Shown: one piece after another, positions 44,924 through 53,288 of the stretch | How positions within the stretch are numbered: position 1 is the first letter of the stretch | Layout of the letters: each line of letters starts with the position of its first letter | NCBI RefSeq assembly: GCF_003435815.1 | Contig: NZ_QTUV01000002.1 | Coordinates: forward strand, 124,001 to 188,000 | DNA length: 64,000 bases | Direction: 5' to 3' | From: Dorea sp. AM10-31 | GTDB lineage: Bacteria > Bacillota > Clostridia > Lachnospirales > Lachnospiraceae | Program-made: the position numbers and the translations under genes | The notes under the pieces: generated by a model | Seen by the model: only the letters and a program-made list of their open reading frames with translations | What the model was told of the DNA's origin: nothing | Database searches by the model: none

Positions 44924-45568
44924 TTACAGCTTCTTATTACTGTCGCGTTCTTTCAGTTCTACAAGTTTCTCAATAGCCTCTGCAGTTCCATCGATGCCAA
45001 GCACGGAGCTGTCCAGGCTCATATGATAACTTTCTGCAGATCCCCATTTCTTATTGCTGTAGTAATTATAATAGCTTGCACGCTTTTTATCTGTTTTCAT
45101 GATCATATCTTTTGCTTTTGCATCTGTCAGATCATAGATTCTGGCAATTCTGCGGATCCTTGCATCCAGATCGGCATGAATAAATACACTCAATAAATTC
45201 TCATTATCTTCCAATGCGTAATCTGCACATCTTCCTACAAGAATACACGGTCCTTCAGAAGCAATCTTCTTGATCGCATCAAACTGTGCAAGAAATACTT
45301 TATGGTTGATTGGCATATCTGCATAACTTCCGGATGAATATCCAAGAGAATAAGTATCCATTACAAGAGAATAAAGGAAACTGTTCGTTGGTTTCTCATC
45401 ATGTGTCTCAAATAATTCTTCGCAGAGCCCACTTTCTTTTGCTGCTCTCGCAAGCATTTCTTTATCGTACAGCTTAATTCCAAGATCTTTTGCAACTTTA
45501 TATCCGATCTCACGTCCGGCACTTCCAAATTGTCTTCCTATTGTAATGATTGTATTTGTTTTTTCCAT
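44924..45568 (-). CDS. Cytidylate kinase-like family protein (AAA_26)
   Basis: A protein of about 214 residues with an N-terminal Rossmann-type opening ITIGRQFGSAGREIG that replaces the standard P-loop, and a GRCADY segment followed by RIRRIARIYDL; this is the cytidylate kinase-like family (PF13189). Whether these proteins phosphorylate CMP is not shown. Start choice: a GTG (45577) and an ATG (45574) lie too close to the AAGGAG; ATG 45568 (MEKTNTI) is 10 bases away and preferred. It is transcribed alone, ending at a good terminator. Confidence 0.82.
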   Translation of the reverse strand: MEKTNTIITIGRQFGSAGREIGYKVAKDLGIKLYDKEMLARAAKESGLCEELFETHDEKPTNSFLYSLVMDTYSLGYSSGSYADMPINHKVFLAQFDAIKKIASEGPCILVGRCADYALEDNENLLSVFIHADLDARIRRIARIYDLTDAKAKDMIMKTDKKRASYYNYYSNKKWGSAESYHMSLDSSVLGIDGTAEAIEKLVELKERDSNKKL

Positions 45569-45685
45569 ATCCATCACGCTCCTTTTTTATACCTGCGTAT
45601 ACAAGAGAAGCTGAAGATAACAGGTTCTCTGTATATCTGTTATTATACAATAATTCAAGTGGAATGTATATAATTTTTAGATAAT

Positions 45686-46606
45686 TTATGCTTTTTTTCT
45701 AAGTATATCGAGAAGATTGTTAAAATACTCTGGAATTGGCGCATCTACTTCAATATATTCACCGGAGCGCGGATGAATGAAACCAAGCGTTTTTGCATGA
45801 AGTGTCTGACCGGTAAGTCCTGGAAATGGACATTTTTTCGGTCCGTACACCTGATCCCCTAACAGTGGATGTCCGATACTGGACATATGCACGCGGATTT
45901 GATGTGTACGTCCGGTCTCCAGCTTACATTGGATATAAGTATAATTGCCGAAACGTTCCAGTACTTTATAATGCGTTACTGCATGCCTGCTTTGCTTTGC
46001 ATGCGTACTCATTTTTTTCCGGTCAATGGGATGTCTGCCGATCGGAGCATTTACGGTGCCTTCGTCTTCTTTTATATTGCCGTGTACAATTGCAATATAA
46101 ATCCGGTGGATTGAATGTTCTTTAAGCTGTTCAGACAGGTTCTGGTGTGCCAGATCGTTTTTACAGACGATCAGAGAGCCTGTCGTATCCATATCGATAC
46201 GATGGACAATACCAGGCCTTAAATCACCATTGATTCCGGACAACTGATCTTTGCAATGATACAACAATGCGTTTACCAGCGTACCTGTATAATGGCCTGG
46301 AGCCGGATGGACAACCATCCCCTTTGGTTTATTTACAACGATAACATCCCTGTCTTCATACAAAATATCCAGTGGAAGCGCCTCAGGGAGGATATCCGGC
46401 TCTTTTAGCTCCGGAATGGACAAAGATATTACATCATCTGTAAGAAGCCTGTAATTGGATTTTACAGGCTTCTCATTGACAGTAATATGTGCATCTTTTA
46501 TTAACTTCTGAATCCGGGATCGGGAAAGCTCCGGTGTTGCATCAGCGAGAAAACGGTCAATCCGAGCCCCGTTATTTTCCTTTTCGATTATGAAAGATCT
46601 GCTCAA
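45686..46606 (-). CDS. rluD: Pseudouridine synthase RluD family
   Basis: A 306-residue RluD-type enzyme (23S rRNA helix 69 uridines in other bacteria): S4 domain with RIDRFLADATPELSRSRIQKLI, catalytic Asp in HRIDMDTTGSL, and RTHQIRVHMSSIGHPLLGD. The start is TTG 46606, six bases after AAGGAGG; it overlaps the end of lspA by 35 bases. The lspA-rluD pair is a classic Firmicutes order (lspA-ylyB in Bacillus). Confidence 0.92.
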   Translation of the reverse strand: MSRSFIIEKENNGARIDRFLADATPELSRSRIQKLIKDAHITVNEKPVKSNYRLLTDDVISLSIPELKEPDILPEALPLDILYEDRDVIVVNKPKGMVVHPAPGHYTGTLVNALLYHCKDQLSGINGDLRPGIVHRIDMDTTGSLIVCKNDLAHQNLSEQLKEHSIHRIYIAIVHGNIKEDEGTVNAPIGRHPIDRKKMSTHAKQSRHAVTHYKVLERFGNYTYIQCKLETGRTHQIRVHMSSIGHPLLGDQVYGPKKCPFPGLTGQTLHAKTLGFIHPRSGEYIEVDAPIPEYFNNLLDILRKKA

Positions 46607-47093
46607 GGTCTTCCTCCTTATAATAAAATAATAATAAAATAATCAGTCCAAATGCCGAAAACGTTACATAAATATCAGCAACATTAAATATAGGGAAATC
46701 AATGAGAGAAAAATAAAAGAAATCCACTACATAATGCCGGATCACACGGTCGATCATATTACCGAACGCCCCTGCTAATATAAATACCGCACAGATACGA
46801 AGTGGCAAAAAATGTTTCGTCATCGGAACTGTCCTGTAAAAATATATGGAAAAAAACGCAATAAGAGCGACACAGAAAATAAAGAAAAACTGTTTGCCCT
46901 GCAGCATCCCAAAAGCAGCGCCTCTGTTTTCCAGATATTCAAGTTCAAATACATTTTTTATAACAATATAAGAATCGTGTCCTTTAAGATGCGTAAGTAC
47001 CAGCAATTTGGTCCACTGATCAAATAAAACTCCGGCAACAACTGCGATAATTGCAATGAAATAATGTACCGGACGTGATTGTTTTTTCTTCAT
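46572..47093 (-). CDS. lspA: Lipoprotein signal peptidase LspA
   Basis: LspA (signal peptidase II) removes the signal peptide of lipoproteins after lipidation. The 173-residue protein has four membrane segments, the NRGAAFG motif and the two catalytic Asp regions, GNMIDRV and FNVADIYVTFSA. The C-terminal cytoplasmic tail is rich in Glu and Lys. It lies 18 bases after ylmH and overlaps rluD at its end. Confidence 0.96.
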   Translation of the reverse strand: MKKKQSRPVHYFIAIIAVVAGVLFDQWTKLLVLTHLKGHDSYIVIKNVFELEYLENRGAAFGMLQGKQFFFIFCVALIAFFSIYFYRTVPMTKHFLPLRICAVFILAGAFGNMIDRVIRHYVVDFFYFSLIDFPIFNVADIYVTFSAFGLIILLLFYYKEEDLEQIFHNRKGK

Positions 47094-47111
47094 AATTTTC
47101 CTCTTTTTCTT

Positions 47112-47867
47112 TTAAATATATTTTCTGACAGTTACCATATAACGCCCTTTTTTCGTAGCAGCAATTGTTTCTTCATACATGATCCTGCCGAGCCCGCGTA
47201 CGGAAATAAAATCTTCCTCTTTCAGATGGCATCCGTTGCTTGTGATAAGCTTTCCATTTACAAATACTTTCCCAGCTTGAATATAAGCGGTCAGCTTGCT
47301 GCGGGACAATGGATATGCCACAGAAAGGATCGTATCCAGTCTTACCGACGGAACCGTCCCCTTTATCTGTTGGTATTTGGGTTCATAGGAAATGTCTCCT
47401 GGTTCCTGAATCTTAGTCTGTACTGTAGTGTGACGGATACGTGTCAGATTATCGGCGATAAAGTCAGCAATCTCCGGTTTAACAAATACGATTGCTCTCT
47501 GGCCGTCAATGAGAATATCGCCCATACGGCTTCTTTCAATACCAAGATTCATTAAAGCGCCAAGGTAATCTCGATGTGTCAGTGATTCTGAAAAATTCAG
47601 ATTTAACGGTTCGATTATCACTGTTTTCATTGGATAAAAATATTCATAACAAAGAGCATCAGGTAGAAATGCAACCATCTGACGCTCTGCTGTGTCATAC
47701 CCACCGTAAGTTTCGTAGGCAACCGGAAACTGATCCTTTGGCGTAGTATGAAGTATATTTAATTCATTCAGATTCAGAAAATCTGAAAATGTTACGATAT
47801 CTCTCTGATAAGCCTGATTCGATAATTCAATCAGACGTTTTCTTAACATAAGTTCTTCTTTGTTCAT
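47112..47867 (-). CDS. ylmH: YlmH-type S4-domain RNA-binding protein
   Basis: A 251-residue protein with an N-terminal domain containing FLPDALCYEYFYP-type sequence and a C-terminal S4 RNA-binding domain (about residues 180-245: LDTILSVAYPLSRSKLTAYIQAGKV in part). In Bacillus ylmH is in the same cluster with sepF, divIVA and ileS. YlmH is known to bind ribosomal particles, but its exact task is unsettled. ylmG, divIVA and ileS are missing in this version of the cluster. Confidence 0.9.
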   Translation of the reverse strand: MNKEELMLRKRLIELSNQAYQRDIVTFSDFLNLNELNILHTTPKDQFPVAYETYGGYDTAERQMVAFLPDALCYEYFYPMKTVIIEPLNLNFSESLTHRDYLGALMNLGIERSRMGDILIDGQRAIVFVKPEIADFIADNLTRIRHTTVQTKIQEPGDISYEPKYQQIKGTVPSVRLDTILSVAYPLSRSKLTAYIQAGKVFVNGKLITSNGCHLKEEDFISVRGLGRIMYEETIAATKKGRYMVTVRKYI

Positions 47868-47887
47868 AGCTTCGCTGTTAAAGATCC

Positions 47888-48439
47888 TTAAAATCTTGAT
47901 CGCATGGAAGAAGCATCAAAAGAAGTATTTAAAAGATCCTGAAGATCACCGGAAATATCTACATCTGTCGGTGTTACCAGGAATATGTAATTTGAAATCT
48001 TCTGAAGATTACCGCTGATTGCAAACGCAGCTCCGGAAGTAAAGTCGATAATACGCTGAGCCACTTCCAGATCCAATCCTTCCAGATTCAGAATTACAGT
48101 TCTTCCACTCAGAAGTGTCTCTGTAATCTCGCGTGCATCTTCTACGGAATTTGGTTTGATAACACAAACTTCCATATTAACATTGCTTCTTCTTGCAGGC
48201 TGACGCATCGGAGTAACTTTATTGCTTGAATGAACCGGTTTTGTAGATTTTTCCGGAAGATCAAAGTCCTCTTCTGCTTCTTCATCATCAAAATCTTTTC
48301 CCTTATTATTTTTTTTGAAAAAGCTCTTTTTCGGTTTTTCTTCAAAATCGTCATCATACTCATCATCATAAAAGTCATCATCGTAATCTTCGTCATCGCT
48401 TAACTTCATGATGTCTAAAAACTTATCTAATACTCCCAT
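47888..48439 (-). CDS. sepF: Cell division protein SepF
   Basis: SepF forms rings that bundle FtsZ and tether it to the membrane in Firmicutes. The 183-residue product has an N-terminal membrane-targeting helix (GVLDKFLDIMKL), a long acidic, Asp-rich linker (~16-70), and the conserved SepF core with VCVIKPNSVEDAREI and VILNLEGLDLEVAQRIIDF. ATG 48439 is preferred over TTG 48445 because AGGAG lies 10 bases upstream of it. The linker is longer and more acidic than in Bacillus SepF. Confidence 0.95.
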   Translation of the reverse strand: MGVLDKFLDIMKLSDDEDYDDDFYDDEYDDDFEEKPKKSFFKKNNKGKDFDDEEAEEDFDLPEKSTKPVHSSNKVTPMRQPARRSNVNMEVCVIKPNSVEDAREITETLLSGRTVILNLEGLDLEVAQRIIDFTSGAAFAISGNLQKISNYIFLVTPTDVDISGDLQDLLNTSFDASSMRSRF

Positions 48440-48463
48440 TTTCAATAATCTCCTATCTTCCGT

Positions 48464-49159
48464 TTATACTTGAGCATAATTGCGCGCACCGAAAATACCT
48501 GTTCCGACACGAACCATTGTTGCCCCCTCTTCTACGGCTACTTGATAATCATTCGTCATACCCATAGAAAGTATACTCACATTAACATTATCAACGTTTT
48601 TCTTTGCAATGTCAACAGATAATTTACGTAAATCAGCGAAAACTGTACGATTTTTTTCTGGATTTTCTACAAATGGAGCAATTGTCATAAGTCCTTTTAC
48701 CTGAATATGTTTTAAGTTTGCAATTTCATCAATGAAGCCGTCTACTTCTTCCGGCATAAGTCCGAATTTGCTTTCTTCTTTTGCAACATTGACTTCTACA
48801 AGAATGTTTGCGATCAGATCATGTTTCTGCGCTTCTTTGTCAATTGTCTCAGCAAGACGGATGGAATCTACAGAGTGGATCAGATCTACTTTATCAATAA
48901 TATATTTGACTTTATTGCGCTGCAGATGACCGATCATATGCCAGTGTATATCTTTTGGAAGTGAGTCGTATTTTTCTGTCAGTTCCTGTACTTTGTTCTC
49001 TCCGAAGACACGGACACCAAGATCATAAGCTTCCTGAAGTGTCTCTACAGGTTTTGTTTTACTGACCGCGATCAGTGTTACATCTTCTCTGTTACGACCA
49101 CTTTTTTTACATGCTTCCTGAATTTTTTCTTCTACGCTTTCCAGATTTTCTTTTAACAT
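48464..49159 (-). CDS. YggS family PLP-homeostasis protein (YlmE)
   Basis: A 231-residue fold-type III pyridoxal-phosphate protein of the YggS/PLPBP family, which controls vitamin B6 levels. The cofactor Lys is in LIAVSKTKP, and GENKVQEL, IHWHMIGHLQRNK and the C-terminal MSMGMTND-type motif (here SMGMTNDYQVA) are all in place. It precedes sepF, as in Bacillus (ylmE-sepF). AGGAGG precedes the ATG. Confidence 0.94.
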   Translation of the reverse strand: MLKENLESVEEKIQEACKKSGRNREDVTLIAVSKTKPVETLQEAYDLGVRVFGENKVQELTEKYDSLPKDIHWHMIGHLQRNKVKYIIDKVDLIHSVDSIRLAETIDKEAQKHDLIANILVEVNVAKEESKFGLMPEEVDGFIDEIANLKHIQVKGLMTIAPFVENPEKNRTVFADLRKLSVDIAKKNVDNVNVSILSMGMTNDYQVAVEEGATMVRVGTGIFGARNYAQV

Positions 49160-49171
49160 GTTGTACCTCCT

Positions 49172-50551
49172 TTATTCAAAGACGATATCATTATCCTGAA
49201 CAGATTTACCGTCTAATGCAATATGGTCATAATTAGACAGACCATAATCGTTTCCCTCTTCCACAATGTAATATTCATCGCTCTTACATAAAATATTGAT
49301 CTGTTTGAATACAGCATAACCTTTGTTAATATTATAAACGCCTTTCAGCGATTTTGTCTCACTTAATGTATATTTCTGTGTAGAATCCGGCTTGATCAGT
49401 ACAGCCCCTTCTTTAAAATCAGCTGGATTCAGATAAACAAGTCCCTTTTTCGAATCGCGGTAATAAATCGTTTCGACCTGAAATTCCGCATTCTCCGATC
49501 CATTATCCAGCAGGACGCCCGTACTCTTGCTGTTGCCGCCCTGTGTCAGGTAATCTTCCGGAACTGCATAAAAATCTTTGGAAACAACAGAGGATTTTGG
49601 AATCTTAAGTCCTGATTCGTCTTCCAGTATAAGTTCCAGGTCAAGGAATCGTTCATCTGCATAACGGATCATCCCATTCCGGAAACTTAAATATGCAAGA
49701 TAGCCTCCATCTTTCTCTTTGATCGTGAGACCTGCGGAAGCTGTTTCATTATCTTTCAGAAACCGCACTTTGACCATGGACTGCTTTTTCAGAGAATCTG
49801 CAGTTTTGGAATCCAGCGGAATGATCACTGTCCAGGAATCTCCTGTAACAAGACGGTATACCGGATTCTGCGCTTTTACATACTGGTTATTAGATAAAAT
49901 CTTTTTTTCATAAGATTTACCGGAAATCATCTGCTCCGTGACCTGGTTCGCCGCCGTGCTTTCATATCCGTCATAAGAATAAAAAACAACGCCGTCCTTC
50001 GTTCCCTTATATACACTCACGGTTCCGGTATTGGAAGTCAGAATATCCGACAACTGTGCCTGACGATTCTGACTGGATTTGTTGTCCAGTACGGATTTTA
50101 CAGAATCCTTTACGGAATATACATCCCGAAAAGAATCTTCTTTGAAATTCTCGCTGAAATTCTGAATCTTTACAAGCATCGCCTCTTCTTCTTCACTGCT
50201 CAGTTCATTTGTTTCAGTGGAAGTACTGTTATTTAGATTTAATTTCTTCGCAGATGATGTATAAACACTGGTTCTTGCACCGACTTTGCTCTCCTCCGGA
50301 GCAAAATAATTTACGTAGCCATCCCGGTCTGCGGTGATGGTACTCTCCTCACGAATTACAAATCCGGTATAAGTATTATCTTTTACAATGGATCCCTCTC
50401 TTACTTCATAAGCAGAAACATGCTTATTGGTCAGATACATCAGTACCGTTGCAAACAGGTAAATGAAAACAGCACCAAATATAATGATCCCGATATTTAT
50501 ATGTGTTTTTTTGCGGTAAACCGCAATATTTGTCATTTTGTTATCTGCCAA
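49172..50551 (-). CDS. HlyD-like single-pass membrane protein, orphan
   Basis: A 459-residue protein with a short cytoplasmic start, one membrane segment (IGIIIFGAVFIYLFATVLMYL) and a large exposed domain. The region after the TM (VSAYEVREGSIVKDNTYTGFVIREES) is biotinyl-lipoyl-like as in HlyD-type adaptors; a Ser/Glu-rich linker and beta-rich domains follow. Adaptors normally work with an ABC or RND pump, but none is encoded nearby, and the gene is embedded with yggS and sepF. The start is TTG 50551, seven bases after AGGGGG. A role at the division site or wall is inference. Confidence 0.75.
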   Translation of the reverse strand: MADNKMTNIAVYRKKTHINIGIIIFGAVFIYLFATVLMYLTNKHVSAYEVREGSIVKDNTYTGFVIREESTITADRDGYVNYFAPEESKVGARTSVYTSSAKKLNLNNSTSTETNELSSEEEEAMLVKIQNFSENFKEDSFRDVYSVKDSVKSVLDNKSSQNRQAQLSDILTSNTGTVSVYKGTKDGVVFYSYDGYESTAANQVTEQMISGKSYEKKILSNNQYVKAQNPVYRLVTGDSWTVIIPLDSKTADSLKKQSMVKVRFLKDNETASAGLTIKEKDGGYLAYLSFRNGMIRYADERFLDLELILEDESGLKIPKSSVVSKDFYAVPEDYLTQGGNSKSTGVLLDNGSENAEFQVETIYYRDSKKGLVYLNPADFKEGAVLIKPDSTQKYTLSETKSLKGVYNINKGYAVFKQINILCKSDEYYIVEEGNDYGLSNYDHIALDGKSVQDNDIVFE

Positions 50552-50562
50552 AATACAGCCCC

Positions 50563-51513
50563 CTATTTTTCATTTAGTGCAGCACCGTCAAGATATCCGG
50601 ATAATCTTCCCTGATAATGCTCTCCGGCTATCATGTGTGCTTCAAGTTCGTCTTTTAATTTCCACCAGCTTGTCTGCCAGTTGCAGAATACAGCATCCTT
50701 TTCCGGAATACGGCTGAAAAGCCGCTCTACTGCAATGCGTGGTTTCAGATACTCAAGAAATACCGTTACACGCCGGAAATATTCTTCTTTGGAACACAAA
50801 GTTATTGTACCATTTTCGTATTCTTCACACAACCGCGTGTTTTTTGCAATGTAAAGGGAATGTACCTTCACGCAATCATTAGAAAGAGCACTTAAGATTT
50901 TTGCGGTTTCAATGCTGTCTGTGATCGTATCTCCCGGCAGATTTAGTATTACATGTGTGCAAAGATCAAAACCGTATCGTTTTATCTGTATTGCGGCATC
51001 GATATATTCTGCAAGTGTATGTCCACGGTCAATCTTCAAAAGTGTATGATAATTTGCGGTCTGCAGTCCTAGTTCAATCGTGATATTGCAGTGGTATTGT
51101 TCAGAAACACTACGTAAAGCATCAAGATATTCCTCTTTGATACAATCCGGTCTTGTAGAGACCGCAAGCTCTGTAATATCTGGAAACTGTGCTGCTTCTT
51201 CCATATATTTCCGGAAATCATTAAGTGGAAGAAATGTATTTGTATAATTTTGGAAATAAGCGATATACTTCTTCGCTTTGTATTTTTTTGCAATATGTTC
51301 CTGATTTTTTGCAAGCTGTTCGGTAACGGTATAAACTGCATCTAAAGATTCAAATCCGGTTCCACATTCTGCGCAGAAGCTGCAGCCACGTTTGCCGTTT
51401 AAACGGTTTGGACAGGTGATTGGCAGATTAATCGGAAGCTTGTATACTTTCTCTCCATATTTATTTTTTAAATAATCCGAATAAGGATAGTATAACGGTG
51501 ATTCTTTTACCAT
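50563..51513 (-). CDS. TIGR01212 family radical SAM protein (YhcC-like)
   Basis: A 316-residue radical SAM protein of the TIGR01212/YhcC type, related to Elp3 cores without the acetyltransferase domain. The cluster motif is CPNRLNGKRGCSFC, in which the spaced cysteines lie in ITCPNR and GCSFCAECG. Conserved ELGLQTANYHTLLKIDRGH follows. Substrate unknown; a tRNA modification role has been suggested for relatives. It is first in the run of seven minus-strand genes ending with rluD and is divergent from the DUF378 gene. Confidence 0.87.
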   Translation of the reverse strand: MVKESPLYYPYSDYLKNKYGEKVYKLPINLPITCPNRLNGKRGCSFCAECGTGFESLDAVYTVTEQLAKNQEHIAKKYKAKKYIAYFQNYTNTFLPLNDFRKYMEEAAQFPDITELAVSTRPDCIKEEYLDALRSVSEQYHCNITIELGLQTANYHTLLKIDRGHTLAEYIDAAIQIKRYGFDLCTHVILNLPGDTITDSIETAKILSALSNDCVKVHSLYIAKNTRLCEEYENGTITLCSKEEYFRRVTVFLEYLKPRIAVERLFSRIPEKDAVFCNWQTSWWKLKDELEAHMIAGEHYQGRLSGYLDGAALNEK

Positions 51514-51607
51514 TTTGAATTTCGTCCCTCTAAAATAGAATAAAATGACAGATCCTGTATATTTTTCGTTATATTAGTAATACTAGCAAAAAGGAGGTAT
51601 TTCTAAT

Positions 51608-51811
51608 ATGAAATGGTTTGACAATACATCATTAACACTTGTCATTATTGGCGCCGTCAATTGGCTTCTGATCGGTATTTTTCGCTTTGACTTTGTGGCA
51701 TTTCTTTTTGGAAATCTGACATGGCTTTCCAGAATTATCTATACACTGGTAGGTCTCTGCGGGCTGTATCTGATCAGTCTGTATGGAAGAATCGGTTCCA
51801 TGTCCGATTAA
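51608..51811 (+). CDS. DUF378 family small membrane protein
   Basis: A 67-residue protein with two membrane segments (LTLVIIGAVNWLLIGIF and LSRIIYTLVGLCGLYLISLY) and the family motif GAVNWLLIG. DUF378 proteins (YuzA in Bacillus) are widely distributed but functionally unknown. AAGGAGG at 51591-51597 is ten bases before the ATG. It stands alone between two minus-strand blocks, with a terminator on its right. Confidence 0.88.
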   Translation: MKWFDNTSLTLVIIGAVNWLLIGIFRFDFVAFLFGNLTWLSRIIYTLVGLCGLYLISLYGRIGSMSD

Positions 51812-51824
51812 TCATACACACAAA

Positions 51825-51852
51825 AGGGGCAATCATTTCTGGCTGCCCCTTA
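51825..51852. terminator. Bidirectional terminator between DUF378 gene and dacA
   Basis: AAGGGGCA (51825-51832) pairs with TGCCCCTT (51845-51852). On the minus strand CCTTTTG follows, suiting the end of the long shape operon. Confidence 0.75.
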
Positions 51853-51862
51853 CATATAAATT

Positions 51863-52897
51863 CTAATTTGTATTTGGTATCTGATCAATAATGGATGACA
51901 TATCTTTATATAACAATTCTTTTGATGTAGCCCCCATTATAATCGATATATATGGTGCCTTCTCATCTGTCTGGTCAAGAAGAACAAGGCAGTTTCCAGC
52001 TTTTGCGGTAGTTCCGGTCTTACCGCCTACTACAGTCGCTCCTGATGGGCGTTTAGCTTCTCCGGTTGCATAGTAGTTCGTCGGTTTCCAGGTTACTTTT
52101 CGTGTTGTTCCATTGGCACTCTGAATGTCCGCAGTATAAGATGATCTTCCGATGATATCTGTAAACTCTTTGTGTTTGACACATTCATTGAAGATCAGAT
52201 AAATATCATAGGCAGTCGTATAATGGTTCTCATCATGTAATCCGCTTGGATTTGCAAAATGAGTGTTAGTAGCCATTAATTCCTGTGCTTTCTTATTCAT
52301 CATATCTGCGAAGCCTTCGATACTTCCGCCAATGTAATAAGCGATTGCCTCTGCATTGTCATTGCCGGAATACAGAAGTAATCCGTTTAACAACGCTTCC
52401 AGTGTCAGTTTATCTCCTTTGTGGATTCCGCAGGTCTGTTCATCGGCTGCAAAATCTGAGGAATCTACTTCTACGGTGACCTCTTCGGATAGATCAGCAC
52501 TCTCTATTGCAACAAGAGCCGTCATAATCTTCGTAATACTTGCAGGATACATCTTTGCAGTTGCATTATATGCATACGTGGTCTTAGAATTGTTCACATC
52601 AAACAGCGCCGCAGCTTTATACGTGGAACTGTCCGGAGCACCGGACATCTCTGTATCGCCATTCACAAGACACAGATCCTTTGCAAATAATTCACCGGTA
52701 TATATTGCTTTATTATACTGCTTCTTTTCATAGGCATAGACAAGCTGTTTCGTTCCCATTCCGCCGGAAATGATAAGATAGCCGGCAACAACACATAACA
52801 CAAGAAAGATTCCTGTCATCAGGCGCAGTGTCCGCTGACGTTGTCTTCTCCTTCTGGAATATGATTTCTTTTTTCTGTTATTATCGGTACATTTCAC
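51863..52897 (-). CDS. D-alanyl-D-alanine carboxypeptidase (S11, DacA-like)
   Basis: A low-molecular-weight penicillin-binding protein that trims the terminal D-Ala of the peptidoglycan stem. Counting from GTG 52897, the S11 motifs are SITK at 120-123, SGN at 177-179 and KTG at 293-295. The N-terminus is a very basic stretch (SRRRRQRQR) and one membrane segment, so it is anchored N-terminally, unlike PBP5-type enzymes with a C-terminal amphipathic anchor. GTG 52897 has AGAGGAG 12 bases before it; TTG 52906 is in frame but only three bases away. Last gene of the shape operon; overlaps the previous one by 17 bases. Confidence 0.88.
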   Translation of the reverse strand: MKCTDNNRKKKSYSRRRRQRQRTLRLMTGIFLVLCVVAGYLIISGGMGTKQLVYAYEKKQYNKAIYTGELFAKDLCLVNGDTEMSGAPDSSTYKAAALFDVNNSKTTYAYNATAKMYPASITKIMTALVAIESADLSEEVTVEVDSSDFAADEQTCGIHKGDKLTLEALLNGLLLYSGNDNAEAIAYYIGGSIEGFADMMNKKAQELMATNTHFANPSGLHDENHYTTAYDIYLIFNECVKHKEFTDIIGRSSYTADIQSANGTTRKVTWKPTNYYATGEAKRPSGATVVGGKTGTTAKAGNCLVLLDQTDEKAPYISIIMGATSKELLYKDMSSIIDQIPNTN

Positions 52898-53276
52898 GCC
52901 AGTCAAGATCTCCTCTGTCAATTGATAAAATAATAAGTTCAGCCGTAGCAAGATTCGTTGCTAACGGAATATTATAAGTATCGCACATCCGAATCACATC
53001 ATTAAGATCCGGATCGTTTGGCTTCGGTGCATATGGTTCTCTTAAGAAAATCAGTGCATCGATATCATTCTGTGCGATCTGTGCTCCTAACTGCTGCTGT
53101 CCCCCCAGGGAACCTGCAAGATATTTGTGAATATTAAGATTCGTCACTTCCTCGATCAAACGTCCGGTCGTCCCGGTTGCATATAAATGATGTCTGCTTA
53201 AAATACCTCTGTATGCGATACAAAAATTCTGCATTAATGTTTTCTTTGAATCGTGTGCAATTAGACCTATGTTCAT
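52881..53276 (-). CDS. Methylglyoxal-synthase-like protein lacking key catalytic residues
   Basis: A 131-residue MGS-like fold: IAHDSKK, YATGTTGRL (phosphate loop), LGGQQQLGAQIA and NIPLATN all align with E. coli MgsA over its full length. However, the catalytic base Asp71 (GGDQQ) is Gln60 here, the Asp91 position (WDPL) is Glu80, and His98 is Asn87; only Asp101 (here Asp90) and the AHD pair are kept. So normal methylglyoxal synthase activity is doubtful, although the fold and phosphate site look intact. It sits 12 bases after rodA and overlaps the carboxypeptidase gene. Databases would label it mgsA. Confidence 0.85.
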   Translation of the reverse strand: MNIGLIAHDSKKTLMQNFCIAYRGILSRHHLYATGTTGRLIEEVTNLNIHKYLAGSLGGQQQLGAQIAQNDIDALIFLREPYAPKPNDPDLNDVIRMCDTYNIPLATNLATAELIILSIDRGDLDWREMYR

Positions 53277-53288
53277 TGTATTCTCTCC

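Noticed and set aside
52881..53276. MgsA-like gene as a decaying pseudogene
   Set aside because: The frame is intact, overlaps the next gene normally and keeps the full-length fold and other motifs; substitution of catalytic residues looks selective.
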